Assembly: GCA_013397075.1 (NCBI GenBank)
Contig: VWZS01002145.1
Location: 62,001-126,000, forward strand
Length of the DNA stretch: 64,000 nt
Direction of reading: 5' to 3'
Source: Rhabdornis inornatus
Lineage: Eukaryota; Chordata; Aves; Passeriformes; Rhabdornithidae
Shown: positions 47,301 to 58,738 of the stretch, piece by piece
How positions within the stretch are numbered: the first letter of the stretch is position 1
How the letters are laid out: each line of letters opens with the position of its first letter
The notes under the pieces: generated by a model
The model's database searches: none
Told to the model about the DNA's origin: nothing
What the model saw: the letters and a program-made list of their open reading frames with translations, nothing else
Translations under genes and position numbers: made by a program

Positions 47301-50300
47301 ATGTACCTAATTACGTCTCAAAGGGAGAAAAGAGCAAATTTAGTGACTTGAAAGGCAAAGGCATGAATGTGAGGGGGCATTATTCTTTTAGAAGAAGTCA
47401 GTTTTAAATAAAGTGTCTGGTGTTTCAGCGTGTTTAAAAGAGGTGCCTTCGTTAAGTGATATGTATCATTGTGCATATTTCAGGAGACAACAGGACTTTT
47501 AATTAAATGCAGAAGAAAACAGTCACTAAGTTTGTATGTTAAAACTCACTGCTTTGTCTAAGCAAAACAATATTTTGATTTAATCTTTATTCTTTTTATA
47601 TTTTCTCCCACAGTATATTTCCAAACTTGCCAAAGTTCATTTGCGACTTTTTACCTCTAATGAAATCTATTTTAAAAACTAGTTGATGTATTGGGAAGGC
47701 TGTCTTTTAATTCATATGTTCTAGTGAATCAGATTAAATTTTTATTATATCCCCTTTGTGTTTATTCTCAGAGTAGACACTTGAGCCAGATGGTCATCTA
47801 CATTAAATGAAGTTGTGTCTCTTTCCTGGTAACCCCAAGCACTGAAATGGCATTTTATTGGGCTACTCCTTGAGTTTTTATTTTTACAATATCTCATTCT
47901 GTTAAATGTGTACTTTTGCATAAGGAACATGCCTTTAGTATGTTAATAATGACTTAAACGGGGCATATTGTATATATTAATGTATAGTGGTCTATACTGC
48001 TCTGTCTTTGGTGGAAAACCTAAAGAGCAGTCAGCTAAGTTTCTATGAAAGTCTGCTTTATACTAGGAGAGACTAGAATGAACTAGGGATATAGCCCTTG
48101 TTTGCCCTTTTACTATTTTTTATTGCATTGTAATGAAACTGTCAGGTGGCCAAGTCCCACATTTGACAAAGTGGGACAAATCTGTTGAGAGAATAAGTCT
48201 GTATACCTGGATCAACTGCAAATAAGCTGTGGATTTAGCTGTCTTTGAATTTGGGGAACTGAAATTATGTTTTAATTAGCTAAGGCTACTGTCTGCAGCT
48301 TCTCAGAAATAAAATGTGGCTTAAAAAAAACACTGTCAGCTTTAAAGAGTAAAATGATGTATATATAAATTATTAGTTCGTACAGAACTGTCACTGAAGT
48401 TGTTACCTTTACAAGAGATTTTGGACATTTATTTCTAGGGTTCTCTGATCATAGGTATAGAAATTGTGCAGGCTGTGTCTGCCAAGCTGCCGGACACCGT
48501 GAATGCCTGTACGCATCGAGCAGGGAGGTTACTTAACAAGTACCTCTGGAGTTTGTATAACTTCATCCTTTGTATAGGATCTGCAGAGAAAGTGCACTGC
48601 CTTTCTCAAACTATGACTTAGAGGTGTGCAGTAGAGGTGCATCTGCTTTGATGACAGCCTAAAATATGTATTCCCAGCTAAAGAATGAGGTTAAAGTTAA
48701 CTGTGACAATGTGGCAGTGCACAGTGTGGCAGGATTTGTATTTTTATAGGCTCAGACTGAACTAGAAGTAACAAGTTTCGGATCAGTTTGATTATTTATT
48801 TTTAAATAATTTTGGAATTCATTAATTCAACTGCACCTGCACAGTCATTTCAGGTCTCTCCTATCTGCCGTCTCTGATCCCAACAGCTATCCTCTGGTGA
48901 TAGGTGCTGTAGCTAAGCATGTTACTCAGGAGCTTCTGCTCCCCTCTCCATGCCTGCCTTACCCATCAGCTGGATATCACTTTTGTTCTGGCAGTTGTAC
49001 TGTAAGGGTAGCTCTGTCCTGTGCAGCATTCAAAAGCTGCTGCTGATCTGATGAAGCTGAAGTTGAGTTGTTTCCTTACTTACCCTGTTCTGCTGCTTCT
49101 GAAAGAAGCTCTTGTTTCTTCATAGTGACCAGTTCTTCCTTTTGTCGTTCTGATAGGGTCAGCATGGTAGCCGTGGCTCCATCAGTAGTACAGTGCTCTG
49201 TATTGAAAGGCAAGAGAAAACCAGGAAAATGGAAAGCAGGCCTGCAGGGCTTGCTTTTTTTTTTCTTTTTTTGTGAGAGGTTCAGCTTTATGCTCCAGCA
49301 TGTGTATGCTGACTCCAGTTTTTGTGGCCGTGAAGCATGCAGAGATTTCTGTGAAGAGCTGCACCAGGGTGAAATAACACTGTGTTAATTATTTATAAGT
49401 GGTGCCAAGGAGATGTGGAATCTTCTCTGTTCATCAGACTGTCAATCTTTTCTCTAGGAGATGCATCAAAGGAAGATATTGATGTTGCTATGAAGCTTGG
49501 GGCTGGCTATCCCATGGGTCCATTTGAACTGCTGGACTATGTTGGGTTGGATACCAGTAAATACATTATAGATGGTACTGCATGCTTCTTTTTTTCTGCC
49601 TTTCCACTTCTTAGCTAAATTGTGAATGTTCTAATGTAAATGTGACTCTCAATTATTTAAACTGAATGTTTAAAGCCTTTCAACTGTTGAGGAAAAAGGA
49701 GTTAGAATTCAGCTCAGAAGGCTGTGTGAGTACAGCATTTGTACTGCATGCCTGTACCCCTTTGTACATGAGGACAGAACAGTGGTGGCTTTGCTGAGTT
49801 CATCGAATGCTATTAGAAAATAATAATATTATTAACATTAATAGTACTTTATATAACTAAAAAGAATCAGTGGGAAGAGTGACATGTACTGGAGGTCAGG
49901 AATTCTATGAAAGGCAACGGAAGTTGAGGCTCCTCATGCTTTTTCTACCAACCATATTTTCATTCTTAATTAATAGGAAACCCAGTAAATGTCTCAAAAG
50001 ATGTAAGTGAACCACCTCCCTGTCACTTCAGTTAAAAAGTGGTTGAATGTCAATACATAGTGGTGACGGCTTCTTGATGGTTGTTGTGTTCTTTTGAATG
50101 AGCAGCTTAAACATTCTCTGAGACAGAATGTCACTTTGACAATGGCATTTTCAGTGGGACCTCTCTTGCTTTTAGTCAGTACTGTGGAGTAGTGTTATCT
50201 TGTTCTAAGTAACCATGTGTTTTGCAGGTAGAAATTCAACTTGGAATTTCTTTGCTCTTGAATTTCTTTTCAGCAGAGCCTTTATTTTATTTCCTTGTAC

Positions 50301-50714
50301 TTGACTATGTTTCAAAAGTTCTCCTTAATTGTTTTTAAAAATCCTCAGTGGTGGAGATTATGAGGTGTTTGGAGTACACTGAGCCTGAAGACTAATTGTT
50401 AGATTTGTACATAATGATCAGTACTGACCTGGGCTTTATGAAGGTATACTGCAGGGTCTCATAGAGCCTAGAATAAGTTCCAGTCTTTCTTCAGTTTTCT
50501 GACCTTCGAATATTTTTCTAAGGAGATGCAGATCTGTATTATCTTTGCATATAAACGGAACTGTTATTAATTCATCCACTTCCCTTCCTTTCCAGGATGG
50601 CATTCATTAGAGCCCAGCAATCCTCTTTTTGCACCCAGCCCACTCCTGAATAAACTGGTAGAAGAAAAGAAGCTGGGTAAAAAGACTGGAGAAGGATTTT
50701 ATAAATACAAATGA
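35284..50714 (+). CDS. HADH: 3-hydroxyacyl-CoA dehydrogenase, mitochondrial (SCHAD), eight exons, 5' partial
   Basis: HADH oxidises L-3-hydroxyacyl-CoA to 3-ketoacyl-CoA with NAD+ in the mitochondrial matrix, the third step of beta-oxidation for short and medium chains. Exons: 35284-35385, 38116-38244, 39536-39693, 43293-43419, 44668-44757, 46296-46368, 49458-49574 and 50596-50714. They sum to 915 bases, 304 residues plus stop, against 314 in human; the missing start lies in the assembly break at 35283. Seen: an Ala/Arg-rich stretch fitting a mitochondrial presequence, the Rossmann loop GGGLMGAGIAQ, NTSS (active-site Ser), HFFNPVP (catalytic His), KLVEV (catalytic Glu), FIVNRLL (Asn), and the C-terminal dimer domain ending GEGFYKYK. 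All junction phases agree. Downstream convergent LEF1 fits conserved synteny. Confidence 0.97.
35462..36090. other. Assembly gap (629 N)
   Basis: This is a run of N immediately after the HADH exon 1 fragment. Its right edge meets the second copy of the 496-base duplication. Any translation through it is meaningless. Confidence 0.99.
36091..36586 (+). repeat. Second copy of the 496-base exact duplication
   Basis: It matches 34787-35282 at an offset of 1304 bases and continues smoothly into HADH intron 1, so this copy is probably the correctly placed one. Confidence 0.92.
36587..38115 (+). other. HADH intron 1, assembled 3' part
   Basis: No exon, RNA gene or recognisable mobile element is seen. 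It ends in the polypyrimidine tract and ttcag acceptor of exon 2. Confidence 0.6.
38116..38244 (+). CDS. HADH: HADH exon 2
   Basis: 43 codons from VAAASGHTVVLVDQSDEI to KKKFADQPE, phase 0 at both ends. The donor, GAG|GTTGAC, matches the consensus poorly beyond GT. If unspliced, translation would add about 29 residues and stop at 38329-38331. Confidence 0.93.
39536..39693 (+). CDS. HADH: HADH exon 3
   Basis: Reads AGAEFIKKTLKNLTTSTD, then VVHSTDLVIEAIVENLEVKN and LDKFAPE, ending two bases into the Glu codon before donor gtatgt. Confidence 0.96.
39890..39931 (+). repeat. Imperfect 21-base tandem duplication
   Basis: Two adjacent units starting gttgcattgcttc differ at three positions. The repeat is in HADH intron 3, about 200 bases after exon 3. 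Confidence 0.8.
41736..41749 (+). promoter_or_regulatory. CTCF-like site in HADH intron 3
   Basis: ccactagatggcac fits every position of the CTCF core consensus CCASYAGRKGGCRS. It lies alone in AT-rich intronic DNA. Occupancy cannot be judged from sequence. Confidence 0.5.
43293..43419 (+). CDS. HADH: HADH exon 4 with catalytic His and Glu
   Basis: The first base completes the Glu codon, then HTIFASNTSSLQITKMANA, TTRQDRFGGLHFFNPVP and MMKLVE run up to donor gtgagt. It holds the active-site Ser, catalytic His (HFFNP) and catalytic Glu (KLVE). Confidence 0.97.
43843..44250 (+). mobile_element. CR1 LINE ORF2 fragment in HADH intron 4
   Basis: An open stretch reads KKANGILPCVQSSVASRTRA, then LYSALVRPHFKCCVQFWAF and a decayed E-E-Q-Q-R-E-L-G-L-F-N-L-R-K, the well-known C-terminal part of the CR1 reverse transcriptase ORF. 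The DNA includes gaggacctgggagtgctgga and gaggtgctggagcaggtcca. It is in sense orientation to HADH and lacks the CR1 3' tail. Confidence 0.9.
44668..44757 (+). CDS. HADH: HADH exon 5
   Basis: Exactly 30 codons, VIKTPMTSQKTFESLMDF to GKSPVSCK, in phase 0 at both ends, between acceptor acccag and donor gtgagt. Confidence 0.97.
45567..45586 (+). repeat. Poly-T tract of 20 bases
   Basis: This is a pure T homopolymer in HADH intron 5. A similar 20-base run is at 62630-62649. Neither is followed by a recognisable retrocopy. Confidence 0.9.
46296..46368 (+). CDS. HADH: HADH exon 6
   Basis: 24 codons DTPGFIVNRLLVPYMMEAVR-LFER plus one base of Gly before donor gtactt. It includes the conserved Asn of IVNRLL near the active site. 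Confidence 0.96.
46369..49457 (+). other. HADH intron 6, no gene seen
   Basis: AT-rich intronic DNA without a recognisable exon or repeat. Open frames here are short and carry no motif. Confidence 0.6.
49458..49574 (+). CDS. HADH: HADH exon 7
   Basis: Completes Gly, then DASKEDIDVAMKLGAGYPMG, PFELLDYVGLDTSKYIID and one base of Gly before donor gtactg. This is the core of the C-terminal dimerisation domain. Confidence 0.97.
50596..50714 (+). CDS. HADH: HADH exon 8 and stop
   Basis: Reads GWHSLEPSNPLFAPSPLLNK, then LVEEKKLGKKTGEGFYKYK-TGA. The first dozen residues differ more from human than the rest of the protein, while the end is conserved. Confidence 0.97.
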
Positions 50715-51065
50715 ACTCCGGACTTCAAGAGGTGTTAAACTATCTGTATATATGCTATTCAGCATTGCCATAATACAGGTGTTTGAACCTTCCCAAGGGT
50801 GGCACAAGCTGCATTTAGAACATAACTCACTTGTGAACTGAGTGATTGCACTAGTTAACTATGGTCAAAGCTTGATTTGATAGATTGTCTTTTTTCTTGT
50901 AATTCCAGAAAGCTAATTCCAACAGTGCCTTCATGAAACGTTGATTTTTCTCAGGTGCAGTACAGAATGACTAGTGAATTTATGTATTTGAAACATTATT
51001 ATTTTGATGGGGAAAATTCTAAAAATAACCTCACTTTCATAAAAATAAAATTTTCAGCAATTCTG
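50715..51065 (+). other. HADH: HADH 3' UTR
   Basis: A short 3' UTR ends at the AATAAA at 51044, with a T/G-rich downstream element (about 51066-51095) in the expected place for cleavage. A weaker alternative AATAAA lies near 51253. Confidence 0.65.
51044..51049 (+). promoter_or_regulatory. HADH polyadenylation signal
   Basis: AATAAA 330 bases past the stop is followed within 50 bases by tgtattgagtgtgagggc, which fits a GU-rich downstream element. Confidence 0.65.
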
Positions 51066-51872
51066 TATTGAGTGTGAGGGCTTGCAGTTGTGTCTCAGAT
51101 GGAGCCCACAGGGTGGCAGTCTCTTCCCATGCTGGCAAATGCAGCCTGGAAAGGCAGTGTGTTGTTTTGTTAGGATTTTCTGAAGTGCACCGCTAATCTG
51201 TAGATGTAAATTGCAGTGTCTTGAACAATAATGTTTTGAAGGACATATTTAAAAATAAAGAATCCCACAATGGCAGGTTGCTCCCCGAACAGAAGGTCCC
51301 CAATAAAGCATTTAAAAGTAGAGCTCATGATTTGCGTTGGGGTTTTCCATCTTTTTCAATTGGTGGTTGAGGGCCTGCTTTTGCTAGGTGCTGTAGAAAC
51401 ATAATGAAGATTTCTAGGTGATTTCTGTTCTCAGGGGCATAAGCTAGGACGCTGGTGAAAGCTTCTGAATGTTTTCTAGAGTCCTGTAAATCGGCTGTAT
51501 TTAAAGTGTCATTTTTACACAATACACTACTACTACTAGTACTGTAGTTGAGTACCTTCAGGATTGCAACTGGGAGTTTGTGCTGTGTAAACAAGTAAGT
51601 GTGTCTGGCTATGTGAGGCACCTTCTGTTTTGCAACTTCGTTTCTTTGAGGCTTAGCAGAGCTGAATTTGTCCATGGTGGGAGTGCATCAAATCCTGTCT
51701 ATTCTCCAAGTATCACAGAACAAGTGGGCTTGAGGATTGGTGTTCCAGTTCAACGCAGTAGTAGTGTTCTTTTACTTTCTGTACTTGGTGCTTCTATATA
51801 TATATTTAGTTACAGAAATTATGATTAATTATTTAATACCAAGTTGCCCGTTTCTCCCTCCTCCATCATCTA

Positions 51873-51990
51873 ATTCAGATTTCATATAAAGAAACTGAGT
51901 GCTGACAGAGGTTAGTTTTCTGGCACATGATCACATAAGAAATCTCTGAGTAGAGAATAAAATTTTTGGTTTATTGGATCCTGGCCCTTA
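51873..51990 (-). repeat. Probable MIR SINE relic
   Basis: The plus strand follows the reverse complement of MIR: cagatttcatataaagaaac, tgacagaggttag, tggcacatgatcacat and a final region near ggatcctggccc. Similarity is patchy and judged by eye. Confidence 0.4.
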
Positions 51991-54900
51991 ATTACATATC
52001 ATGTAGTTTTGAGCCACTTACCTTGAAAGAAAAAGGTTAAAGGAAAGAAACAGTACTATAAACAGTCTTTTTCCTTTACTAAGACATTGTTAAACTGACT
52101 TGATTTTACTGAAATACAGTCCAATTCTTACATATGAAGTCTGTTTCACTTAAAGTTCTTAGTGCTTGTAGCTCAGTTTAGTGACTTTTAAATACTGCAG
52201 GGTGAAGTTAGCTTCAGTACTACTGTTTTAGTAGTAATTAAAAATGAGAATGTGTATGACCCTTGTGTCTTTAAAAACACTATTTTTTTTTACAAAAAAC
52301 ATTTAGGTAGAAGTAATTTGCTACTGCTCCCTTCACTTGTATGATGATCTTTAATTTGGAAAGAGGAAGGTTTATAGCAAGGCATAGGGTAAATGTGCAA
52401 AATATTTTTCACTAGTAAATGTGATATTTTAGAAAAATAAACTTTCTCTAAAACTGTGCTTTCCTTTCAGGAGCTCTAACAGGTACAGTATGTGTATATG
52501 TAAGAAACCTGAAAAAGAGGCGTTTGTGAGTTGGACTTGGTATTTGAGAAGAGACTTCTACTTTTTTAGCAGAATAGGCCCTGTGGAAGTACTTTAATGA
52601 TGGGTGGGGATAGTTTATTTTATCAGCATATGGAGTGCTGTGCCAGGATGAGTAGAGATGAGGTAAAGGATGAAAACTTCAAATGCTCACTTTTAAATCT
52701 AGATCAGAATGCAGAGTGGTAATTGCATGACTGTAGTCATTGAAACAAGGTAAGCCTTCTTTTTTGCTCCTCAGTGAGGAGGCATGGAGAATGTAGTAGT
52801 CTGTTTTAAATGAGGAAAATGAGGAAATTAGCCAGAAGTAGGATACTAAATAGTCACTCCTGAATTTTACAATAATTTCTACAGCTTGATAGTTTAAAGA
52901 TTTCTAGAGAGCTTAAAGAATATGTAATGAAATAAAGGAATTGTCTGTTGCCACCTTTTCCTCAGTAAAGATTATTTCCCATCCCTGGCTGTGGCTGTAA
53001 CTTGAAGCAGAGGTTCATGAGCCACCTTCCACTGCACAGTGTTGATGAAGGGGAATCTCCTGCTGGTCAGTACCTCAGACTAGCATGTGGTACATTAGAC
53101 CTGCTCTCACCATTCAGCTCTCCTTGAACTTGAATAGTGAAAAAGAGATTGTGGAAAAAAATGAGAGATAGAAGAGAAAGGAGACAAGGGTGTTTGGTTT
53201 CCCTCACTGCCTACTTTTAAAACCTTTAGTCTATTATCATTTCTGTCAGCTGGCCTCACAGATTTAGAGCCTGTGCCCCACTTTGGTCAAAGCTTTCGGA
53301 TGTACGCTTGGCACAGGTCGAGGGCAGCTTGACAGCCAGCAGCTGAGGAGTCGGACGTGAGCCCAGCGACTGCAGCTGGGAAGATGGCTCCAGATCCAGC
53401 ATCTGGGTCATTTCAGCTGCCAAATGTGCTCCATCTGCAGTCAACCTAGCTGCTGACACGGCAGGGGAGAAAACGGGAGCACAGCAAATTTTAAACAGGG
53501 ACTTGAAAGCAGACTCTTTATTGGGCAGAGGAGGGTGCTCTGCAGGAGTGGCTTATGGAGAAGAAAGTGCAAGAGGTGGTAGTAAAGTTTGATCTGAAGA
53601 GGAATTAGTGTGTAGAACTAATTGACTCAGCAACTGCATAAAATAACTTGGAAAGATGTCTTTCTTCTTTCATAGATGAGTTGTATTTGTCCCCCAAGCC
53701 ATCTGACCCAAGGGTTTTGAGGTGACAGTGCAAAAATATCCTTCAAAAACCAATTAAAAGGAGTTAATTCCATGAAGAGCATGGGCTCTTCAATGGTGGC
53801 TTGTTCTGTGAATGGGGCTCTTACACACCTCGAGGTATCTGTGAAACTTTTGAGGTTCATCAACCAGTCTCTTCTGGAGACCCACTTACTGTAAATTAGT
53901 GAATGTTTATCAGGGTGAAGAAGCAGAAAATAAGAAATTTGCTGTATAAAGTAAAGTGTAGTGAGATACAACTGTCTTGTTAAATCTGTATCTGTTACTA
54001 GAATGAGAAGGGCATCTGAAAAAGAGGTGTTTTGTTTGCCTGCCCAAAAGGTAATTTTGGTGTGGAAAGGTCTTGTATGCTCCTGACTTTGTGCTAGGCT
54101 TTGGTCAGTAAAGTCTGCAAGTGAGTTAGGTGTAAGATAATGCAATGCAGTGTATTCCTGTGGCCAGGCATGGTGCTAGGAGGTGGGTGCTAGGGGATGG
54201 AGCTACTAGCAGATACTCTATGTTGTTTAATGCATGCTTGTTACTCTTGCATCTAGAGAAAGCCCCTTTACAGTACGAAGTGACTTTAAAGATGTGGGCA
54301 AGCTACACACAGCTTCTGTAGTTTGTAAAGACCAGCTTTTCCTAAAAATTTACTGCTGAGTGCTTTGGAGCTAATTTTTTCAAGGGAGGCACCTGTAGCT
54401 GTGGTGATATATTTTTCCTTTTCTAACTAGTACCACAGCAGTGACACACATCTCAGTATTTTTGTTCACTACAGTTTGTAACCATGTGAGCGGTTATAAA
54501 ACTGACCTGAATAATGCCTTTTCCATGTGGTTTTTGGAATAGCTGAGACCAGGCAAAAGCAGATGCTGTGATTCTTTTGAGAGCTAGATCATTTCATGTT
54601 ATATGTTCCTTCAGTAGCTTTTCCTGTTATTCACAGCCAGAGGGATATGCTTCTACTAAATTCTGTTAGAGAAGGGTTAAGTAGAGCCACAATCTGGTAA
54701 CTGTAAAGGTGATTTGTAGAATGATCTGCCTTGAGCTTTATGATCTTTTCAAAAGTTCACATCTAAACTGAAATCACTCTTTATATACCGTTTGCTATCC
54801 AGTATACTTGTTCCTTTATAAAGGCAATACTATGCAGAGTCTTAAGTGAAATGTATGAGATCACAGAACAGTCTGCGATGATGTCAGGTGTTACTTATAA

Positions 54901-57900
54901 CGTACTAGATTTAGGTTTCTATGCCTGTGGAGCAACTTTGCTTTTGTTCAATTCACTCTTCTCTTTTATTCCCCTAGAGGTTTTCATTTGGTTTTCCATA
55001 AATTGCAAATAACTCATGGCAGTGCATTCTTTGCAGAGAAACCAGCACCATAAAGGTCTGATGCTGGCTGGAAGATTTGGTTGCTTCTGGGGCAGGAATA
55101 ATACAAAACATCAAACCTAGTTATTAAAGAAGCCATTTCTTTTGTCATGTGGTGGCATGAGGCATCACAGTGAGGCATAAGGCCAAGCTTTGTTTCCAGC
55201 CTGGGGTCAGAGGCTGCAAGTCGGCCACGGCACAGGAGGATATTTTAGCACAAGGCTTTTGCTTGGCAGGCACTAAGGAACTTGTCGCTTACTTTGGCTG
55301 TCCCATGCTGCCAGATAACAGGATTTTTTCCTAGCCTGTTGTTTGCAGCTGCTTTGCTTTATGCATCTCTGTCCTGCCTAGTAACAACTTCTTCTATTCT
55401 GGTCCATTTTTTCTGCCAGCAACCACTTCTAGGGTGGTTTTCTGTAAATGGAGAAACCCTTACAGTATTCGCTGGTTAAAGAATGCAAGTTTTTTGTCAT
55501 TAGTAACTTAAACCCCCCATTTGGAGTCTTGGCTTCAGCAACAAAAATGTTGTGGATTAACCACTTTCACCAGCAAGAGGCTTTCTGATGAGCTGTGGGA
55601 AGAAGCGTATGCTTGGTGGTAGGTCTACAGTAAACAGCTGGAATTTGCAATGTGGTGAATTAGCACCAAATAAAACCCCCCTTTTTTCCTTAATTATCCT
55701 TGCATACTCAAATGGACGTATTAAACATTTGTGCAATAGAAATTGGTAAAACCACACATTTACAGTAGGTGGATCTTGGTTGGGCACAGGCTGACGTTTC
55801 TCTGCACTGTTGGTGGCAGGACCTATGTAGGTAATACATAATCCAATGGAGGGACTGCTCTGTTCCCTGACTCCTTGGCATGCAGTGGTGCCCTGACTTG
55901 GATTGGAGCACTGCAGTCATTGGAAGGAAGCCCTTGCTTCAACTCAGAATTTTCATCTACTTTACATTAACTTTGCTTGAGACCTGCTGCTTTGACTCCT
56001 ACACAGCCATAAGCATGAGCAGGTGTAAGATACACTGCATTTGTATTTCACAGGCATTTTAGTTGTTGGTTTTCTCTAAAGAGATTGTAAAAGGTAAACT
56101 GTTTCTGACAACTATGACAACTGCTTTATTTCTCTGAATATGTCAAAAGGGCTAATGGGTTCCTTACAGCTGATGTTGCAATTCTTTCTTCATTGCAATT
56201 TAGGGTGAAATTTCTAAAAGCCTTTTATTTCAGTTGGAAGCCTAGTGATGTTTTCCAGAGTATCTAAACAGATGAGGCATCTAGCTTCCTGTGATTTCTT
56301 CTCAGTACTGAAATTCCTCTCAGAACTTGAAAAAAGTATTTATTGAAGAGCCTGATTTCGGGGATACTAGTTTATTTTAAAATCTTGAACCTAATTTCCA
56401 AAATAATGGGGGAATATTAGAAAAGGACTGGCATGGACTTTAATGGCAAGTTCTCCAACCTCCCTTCTGTTCTTGAGACAATGTGAAAGAAAACAGCAAC
56501 TTTCATACTTCTCTTCCTCTGTTTCCTCTTTGTCTACTTTCTTGAACACAATTACTTGCAGGAACAAAATTCTGCTCTTGCTAATTAGTAACTTCAGACA
56601 GTAGCAATGAGACTGTGATTTTAACAGCTGGAAAAAAGTGCTGCCTCCTGATTTCTTCACCCTCTCCTTTCACTTCCTTTTGAGTCAGAGGGTTATCGTA
56701 TCTGCTTATGGATGGATTTCTGAGTGCTTCTGTGACATCAGTGTCAGAGAGTGGGCAGTGGACACACATATAATTTTAAGTGCCTTAAAAGACTCCTGTG
56801 AGTCCTTTGAGGAGGAGCATGGCTGAAATAGACTACAGGGAAATAGTTCATTGAGAGGGAGCTGCTTTGAAAGAGGCTGTGGATTCTGAAATGAGTCAGA
56901 GTGCTTTTAGGAAAATGGCAGTGTGAGTGAAGTGTGACAATGAGGATGGGCATTTAAATCGCTTACTTTAGAGTGAGAGACATAAGATATTGGAGAATCT
57001 GATTTATTTAGTTCTAGAGAGATGAGGGTAGACAAGGGTTTTAAAATGGCAAATTTTTCTTGTAATAGGAGAAAATATCGGGTACAGAGAGAAGATGCTG
57101 TGAATTTCACATAAGTGGTTTTCCTGATACAATTTTTTATTGCTTTAAACAAAAGCATTACTTAAAACTGAGGAAGAAGTCTCTCTTTCTTAAGGACTTA
57201 GCATTTTATTTTTGGCTAAGACTGAAAGCTATTGTTGCCTAAGTTGACGCTTAACTGGCAAATCTATGAACTGAAGCCAGTATTGTTAGTTGGATCTAAA
57301 TTTGTAAGAACATTTGGTTGTCATATTAAAAGAGAAACATTTAGTTTACCTCAAAGGTTATATTCTAAAAGACTATTTGCACATGTTTACAGCTGAAGTA
57401 ATTGCTTAGCCTATTGACATGTGATATTTGAAGTAGCAGTGGAAGGGGAGAATAATGGCAAACAATGGTGAGTATGTCAAATGGTCAACACTATCTTCAC
57501 CCACAGGCTCATTGCTTTTTAGCAAAGGCCAGAGCTTTTCCACAGTGGTAGACTTTTCTAACATTACAAGGAGGAAGGTTTCTAGTGAAAATTATAGCTT
57601 TGAAGAATTGCTTTTATTGTGTTTTTAGGGAATGAACAGTTTCAGTGAAATATAAGACTGGGCTTAGCTACTGCTGGTATCAGTTTGACTTAGAAGTTCA
57701 TGTAATTCATATGAGACTAGTGCTAGTACACAGGAACATAGCTCAACTTGTAATGGATTTATATTGAAATTGGGAAATAAAATCTAAAAATCAATCTAAA
57801 ATGAGTGCCAGACTCTCTACCTTCTGCAGGCAAGGAAGTGGTTTTGGAGAACTTGCTGAATCTGCTGGGATATGGAGAGAGAAGTAACAAAGTTGGATAT

Positions 57901-58634
57901 TTGGCAGATGGAAATCCAGCATGTGTTAGAGGATTTTAGATACCTTTGACTAGAAGTGATTTCAAGATGTGAATTAGCAAGGACATCCTTCAACTCACAC
58001 TACCATATGCTGCGAAGAATGTGACAGGCTTTTCTATCCTGGTTAGTTGTTGTCTTCTGCTTAATTTAATTAAGTATTGGCCACAATGTCTAAAAGAAAC
58101 TGTTTGAAATCTGATAAAGGGACAGGTGAGAAAGTCCTGCCTAGTCTTCATTGTTCAGCTGAGCAGTTGGAACTGGTGTTTGCACTTTTCCATTTCATCC
58201 TTTCTGTGAGCTTTCTGCTTAGTTCCTCAGCCTAAGTGTGGGTCTCTCCACACTTCCCTGGGGTCATGGCAGGGTAAATTCTACAATAGCAGTAGTGCCC
58301 AATAGAAAATAGTTCAGGTGAAACTCTTAAATCCACACCCATCAGCTTTCTGTGTGCTTTGTTCTCTCTGTTCTGTCTGGGTTTCCTTGCCATTGCCTCT
58401 GGAAGTGAGCTAACTCCTGCTCAAAAATGGCAAAGGGTTAAGCTAGTGAGACAGCAGCTGGAGCAAGGTGATCTGAAGAATTCTTTGAATTTTGATTGAT
58501 AAATACAGTATATTCCATGTTTATATAATTGTGTAGTAGCTGTTATGATAACTATACCTGTAGTATAGTTGCATGCATCTCATTTAAAATATTCCTTAAT
58601 TCTTCTGTCTGGTTTACATGAGTTACATATAATT

Positions 58635-58738
58635 GTATCTGATCCTCACAACATACCTGGGAACTAGGGAAGTACCGTCCTTCAAATGTGCTTCGGGAAC
58701 AGAAACGCAGGGAAATTCTTCCTTCACTTGTCTAGAAA
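58635..58738 (-). repeat. Probable MIR SINE relic
   Basis: ctgatcctcacaacatacct is followed by a diverged gaggaaactgaggca-like block, which is the hallmark of an antisense MIR (TCCTCACAACAACCCTATGAGG). Later parts are degraded. Confidence 0.45.
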
